From contig CAMPET010000005.1 in the NCBI GenBank assembly GCA_946803715.1, positions 213,004 to 224,281 on the forward strand: a DNA stretch of 11,278 bases, written 5' to 3'. Each line of letters opens with the position of its first letter. Within the stretch, counting starts at the first letter, position 1. The position numbers and the translations under genes are program-made. Positions 9,301 to 11,278 of this stretch are shown here, piece by piece. This stretch comes from Beroe ovata (Eukaryota; Ctenophora; Nuda; Beroida; Beroidae). Below the pieces are notes generated by a model. That model did no database searches and was not told the DNA's origin. It saw only the letters and a list, made by a program, of their open reading frames with translations.

Positions 9301-10125
9301 AGGGGGATTGCTGTTGTTGGGTTTTATTCACAAGATGATAGAATCAATGCGATGCTACGAGATAAGGATACCATTGGTTTGTTCCTCTGCAAAGTTATTT
9401 TGACGCGTTATGTTGTGATAGATTGTAGACAGTAACACGAATTGTGCAATGATGGATATTGGATAGCTGTTTATTCATTATTAGCCCTCGTTGGGTGATA
9501 AATAGGCTGGTTTAGGTTTTACTAAATTGGGATTGTCAAGTCGGTTTGGTAAAAGAAAATCGACTTCTGGCTACGGAAACATGATGCTATGTGTATGGTG
9601 TTAACGTGGACGAAAACGTAGTTCCGAAAGGATATGACGTATTTGATAAAACTTTACAAAAGCGAATGATTGCCTGGTATCAGATCGGTTACTAGATGAT
9701 ACAGCATGGATTGTCCTATGATCCTCTGATATATGATCATATCCCCTCTCAGGAAGTCGCTACGTAAACCTGCACGTGAGGAATGAACCTCGAGAATACG
9801 ACTTCGACTTTAGCCGAGGTAATAACACATGTTCTTTGGGGGAAAACAGTGGGGAATCATTCGTTCTGTTCATCCTTCAAGAAGGAAGGAAATTGGACAA
9901 CATTTCCCCTCAACTGACGATATTTCCTGCCATAAACTCACGTTCTTCTCTTTCTCAAGTAATAACCATGTTCTCTCCTCAGGCAAAGACAAGGAGAGAC
10001 CTATCAAACGAGATAGCTACGGTTCTGCTCATCACGATTACAAGATGCACCGTGGATCGTACAGAGAAACCAGGAGGTACCATGGTGGCGGTGGTGGAGG
10101 TGGAGGGATGCACCAGGATTGGTAG
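6367..10125 (+). CDS. hnRNP F/H-like RNA-binding protein with five RRMs, 14 coding exons, 608 aa
   Basis: Likely a nuclear splicing or RNA-processing factor that binds G-rich RNA, as hnRNP F/H and GRSF1 do. Coding exons: 6367-6414, 6506-6638, 6786-6883, 6971-7031, 7145-7256, 7345-7529, 7658-7767, 7856-7965, 8052-8156, 8302-8496, 8618-8857, 9156-9376, 9753-9818, 9983-10125. All introns are GT-AG, all phases agree, and the total is 1827 bases. RRM1 (about 20-93) has IVRARGF, the hnRNP F/H-like GIHFIYT, then GRSNEAFVEF and GDRYVDV. RRM2 (120-198) has VVKLTGMPF and FVEF. RRM3 (220-292) has KLKGLPF, GEAFIEF and RYVDV. RRM4 (318-395) is divergent (KLDNLPA, GEAFVEL). RRM5 (476-550) has MVGLPF and SRYVNL. 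Between RRM4 and RRM5 lies a basic ERKRSRSP-type linker (416-434). The C-terminus has eight glycines (596-603). An in-frame TAA nine bases before the ATG excludes unspliced upstream extension. Met 7, in better Kozak context, is an alternative start. The exon 6 donor (GTTCAA) is the weakest call. An exact ortholog is not assigned. Confidence 0.87.
8862..8903 (+). repeat. 15-base tandem duplication running into a GA microsatellite in intron 11
   Basis: Just after the exon 11 donor, GTGGTGTCAAGAGA(A/G) occurs twice in tandem at 8862-8876 and 8877-8891. The second copy runs straight into a GA repeat and a G-run. It lies wholly inside intron 11 (8858-9155) and probably arose by replication slippage. 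Confidence 0.8.
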
Positions 10126-10816
10126 GCGACGGTGAGTACTGAGTAGTCAGACTGGAGTACCTGACCGTTGAGTCCGTTCTGAAGAATGAGTAGGAGAAGG
10201 GAGTGTAGATACTGAGGGTCGGCTCAGTGATATAATTTTTGAGAGATTGGTGATTCTTCGTGTGCTTAGAATGGGGATAGCTTGAAAGAGTAACCAAGTT
10301 ATGGTGTCTATAACCTTCCCACGTCTTTGAACCTTACCTGTTTTCAGGCTGCCAATCAACAGAGAATCTTTCGGAGGAAAACTTGGCAGATCGGAAATCA
10401 ACACGACACAGACATGTGCATTGTACAATGTACATTGTTTACATGTACATTGTACACAATTTGTTACAATATCAATGCCATGAGAAAAGTCATCGAACTT
10501 GCAAATCACATTGGAAACATTATAAGCGTGGTCAAGGACAGAATCTTGTTTTAATTTACAGTATTGGGCAAGTTTTTAAAATGAACGCGTTTCAATCTCC
10601 CTTGCCCAGTATTGTTATTTGTGTTGAATACTTACCAAATTCTCTACAATTACCTTTTATTTTGAAAATGGTTTCAATTGAGAAGCATTCTTTGGGGCAA
10701 AACATGAACTCTGATGCTCAGCCCCCTCGATTAACACTAAATAGTTCACATCACTAAATCTTTTATCTTTATTTCTTATATCTTTATCTTTATTTCTTTA
10801 TTTCTTATATGGTTTA
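10126..10816 (+). other. Probable 3' UTR of the RRM gene and spacer before the MED27-like gene
   Basis: No protein gene is apparent. Six bases after the TAG stop, a strong donor (G|GTGAGT, intron from 10132) is followed by a good acceptor, TTTTCAG, ending at 10347. This suggests a 216-base intron in the 3' UTR. Downstream are a 13-base-arm palindrome at 10422-10456 and a T-rich tract at 10761-10810. I see no AATAAA on the plus strand, so the transcript end is not fixed. Confidence 0.5.
10422..10456. repeat. Perfect 13-base inverted repeat made of TGTACA words
   Basis: TGTACAATGTACA at 10422-10434 is the exact reverse complement of TGTACATTGTACA at 10444-10456, with a nine-base spacer. Each arm is itself nearly palindromic, so several alternative foldings are possible. 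If the 3' UTR assignment is right, it would be a hairpin in the mature mRNA of the RRM gene. Confidence 0.8.
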
Positions 10817-10817
10817 G
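10761..10817 (+). other. T/C-rich repeat acting as a likely splice-acceptor tract
   Basis: About 50 bases of ATCTTTATTTCTT-type imperfect repeats are followed by GGTTTAG at 10811-10817, five bases before the ATG of the MED27-like exon. The composition and the final AG match a strong 3' splice site. The upstream partner would be a 5' untranslated exon or a spliced leader. Its simple-repeat nature is certain; its splicing role is inference. Confidence 0.5.
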
Positions 10818-10822
10818 CGCGT

Positions 10823-10982
10823 ATGGAGAGTTCTATCTGCAATGTAGAACGGTTGACAGAGACCATCAAACTTGTCGAAAATCTCAGATCCAGCGTTTTT
10901 CTGGTATTCGATGAGTTGGTTGGAGGAAAAACAATCAATGACGGGATCAAGGATCATAGGACCATCAACGATAAGGAAAAAG
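10823..10982 (+). CDS. MED27: Mediator subunit 27-like protein, first coding exon only (partial)
   Basis: MED27 is a metazoan subunit of the Mediator complex, which links transcription factors to RNA polymerase II in the nucleus. The exon encodes 53 residues plus one base. Residues 7-35 (NVERLTETIKLVENL, then RSSVFLVFDELVGG) align without gaps to the start of animal MED27, sharing the LRSSV..VFD.L..G core and the spacing of a predicted helix. The exon probably ends at the donor AAAAAG|GTAAATT (phase 1). The open frame runs on to 11026 if unspliced, but that part looks unlike the family. The usual protein is about 310 residues, so most of the gene lies beyond the right edge. The start is the first ATG after a pyrimidine tract and AG. 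Confidence 0.68.
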
Positions 10983-11278
10983 GTAAATTGACCAAGAACA
11001 TGTACCTATTATTTCCAGTAACATGACTTCTTTGATGTTGCTAAGCAGATAAGGGGTTATGTCGGCCCTTAACCTGAGAACCGATTATCAGCTTAACTTT
11101 AAATTTTTGTTGTCCGAGTTTCTAATGGTCCTTGAGCTATGATAGAAGTTTCAAGTTAATCGGTCGATCCGTTTGGGAGCTATCCTCAAATGCTCACTTA
11201 AATTGACCAGTAATGAGCAGATAAGGGGTTATGTCGGCCCTTAACTTGAGAACCGATTATCAGCTTAACTTGAAATTT
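10983..11278 (+). other. Putative intron 1 of the MED27-like gene
   Basis: It begins with GTAAATTG after the last codon of the MED27-like exon. No acceptor followed by MED27-like sequence is seen before the window ends. From 11044 on it is occupied by a tandem repeat. Confidence 0.5.
11044..11278. repeat. 172-base tandem (satellite-like) repeat, one full copy and a partial second copy
   Basis: AGCAGATAAGGGGTTATGTC begins at 11044 and again at 11216, a period of 172 bases. Over the 63 bases visible in both copies I count only two differences (CCTGAG/CTTGAG and TTTAAA/TTGAAA). Sequence just left of 11044 does not match the end of the unit, so the array seems to start here and run off the right edge. 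Confidence 0.85.

Noticed and set aside
10383-10757. 124-codon plus-strand frame in the spacer after the RRM gene
   Set aside because: It is His/Ser/Leu-rich without motifs, overlaps the TGTACA palindrome, and lies in the likely 3' UTR.
1-11278. tRNA, rRNA, CRISPR array or bacterial-type operon
   Set aside because: I found no cloverleaf-like set of tRNA motifs, no rRNA segments and no spaced direct repeats of CRISPR type. Spliced genes show that this is eukaryotic nuclear DNA.

Overview
The window is animal-type nuclear DNA. Its genes are split by introns with GT-AG ends, non-coding DNA is AT-rich, and simple and tandem repeats are present. The three gene families (a heme-pathway deaminase, an hnRNP F/H-like RNA-binding protein and a Mediator subunit) together suggest a metazoan. 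Mostly short introns (about 86-380 bases in the best-resolved gene) and close gene spacing suggest a compact invertebrate genome, perhaps an early-branching marine animal such as a sponge. The species cannot be fixed from the sequence, and that placement is inference.

Layout. Bases 1-104 are a degenerate CA microsatellite, followed by about 2 kb in which I find no convincing gene. On the minus strand, 4834 down to 2188 encodes hydroxymethylbilane synthase (HMBS) in three coding exons: 4834-4788, 4044-3944 and 3425-2188. They give a 461-residue protein with every key motif of the family plus a long low-complexity tail. Bases 4835-6366 separate this gene from a divergently transcribed gene and hold a GC-rich foldback element at 5446-5813. 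On the plus strand, 6367-10125 encodes a 608-residue protein in 14 coding exons with five RNA-recognition motifs of the hnRNP F/H/GRSF1 (qRRM) type, an Arg/Ser-containing linker and a Gly-run C-terminus. A likely 3' UTR with one intron and a strong palindrome follows. At 10823 a third gene begins on the plus strand. Its first coding exon resembles the N-terminus of Mediator subunit 27 (MED27). The rest lies outside the window, and a 172-base tandem repeat begins in what should be its first intron.

The genes do not form one pathway: heme synthesis, RNA processing and transcription are neighbouring housekeeping functions. Two shared traits stand out. All three inferred start codons lie 4-7 bases after an AG, and two of these AGs have good pyrimidine tracts. 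This means either introns in the 5' UTR or spliced-leader trans-splicing. Also, the HMBS gene is intron-poor and GC-rich while its neighbour is intron-rich and AT-rich. I see no phage, plasmid, CRISPR or bacterial defence system, and no clearly new multi-gene system.
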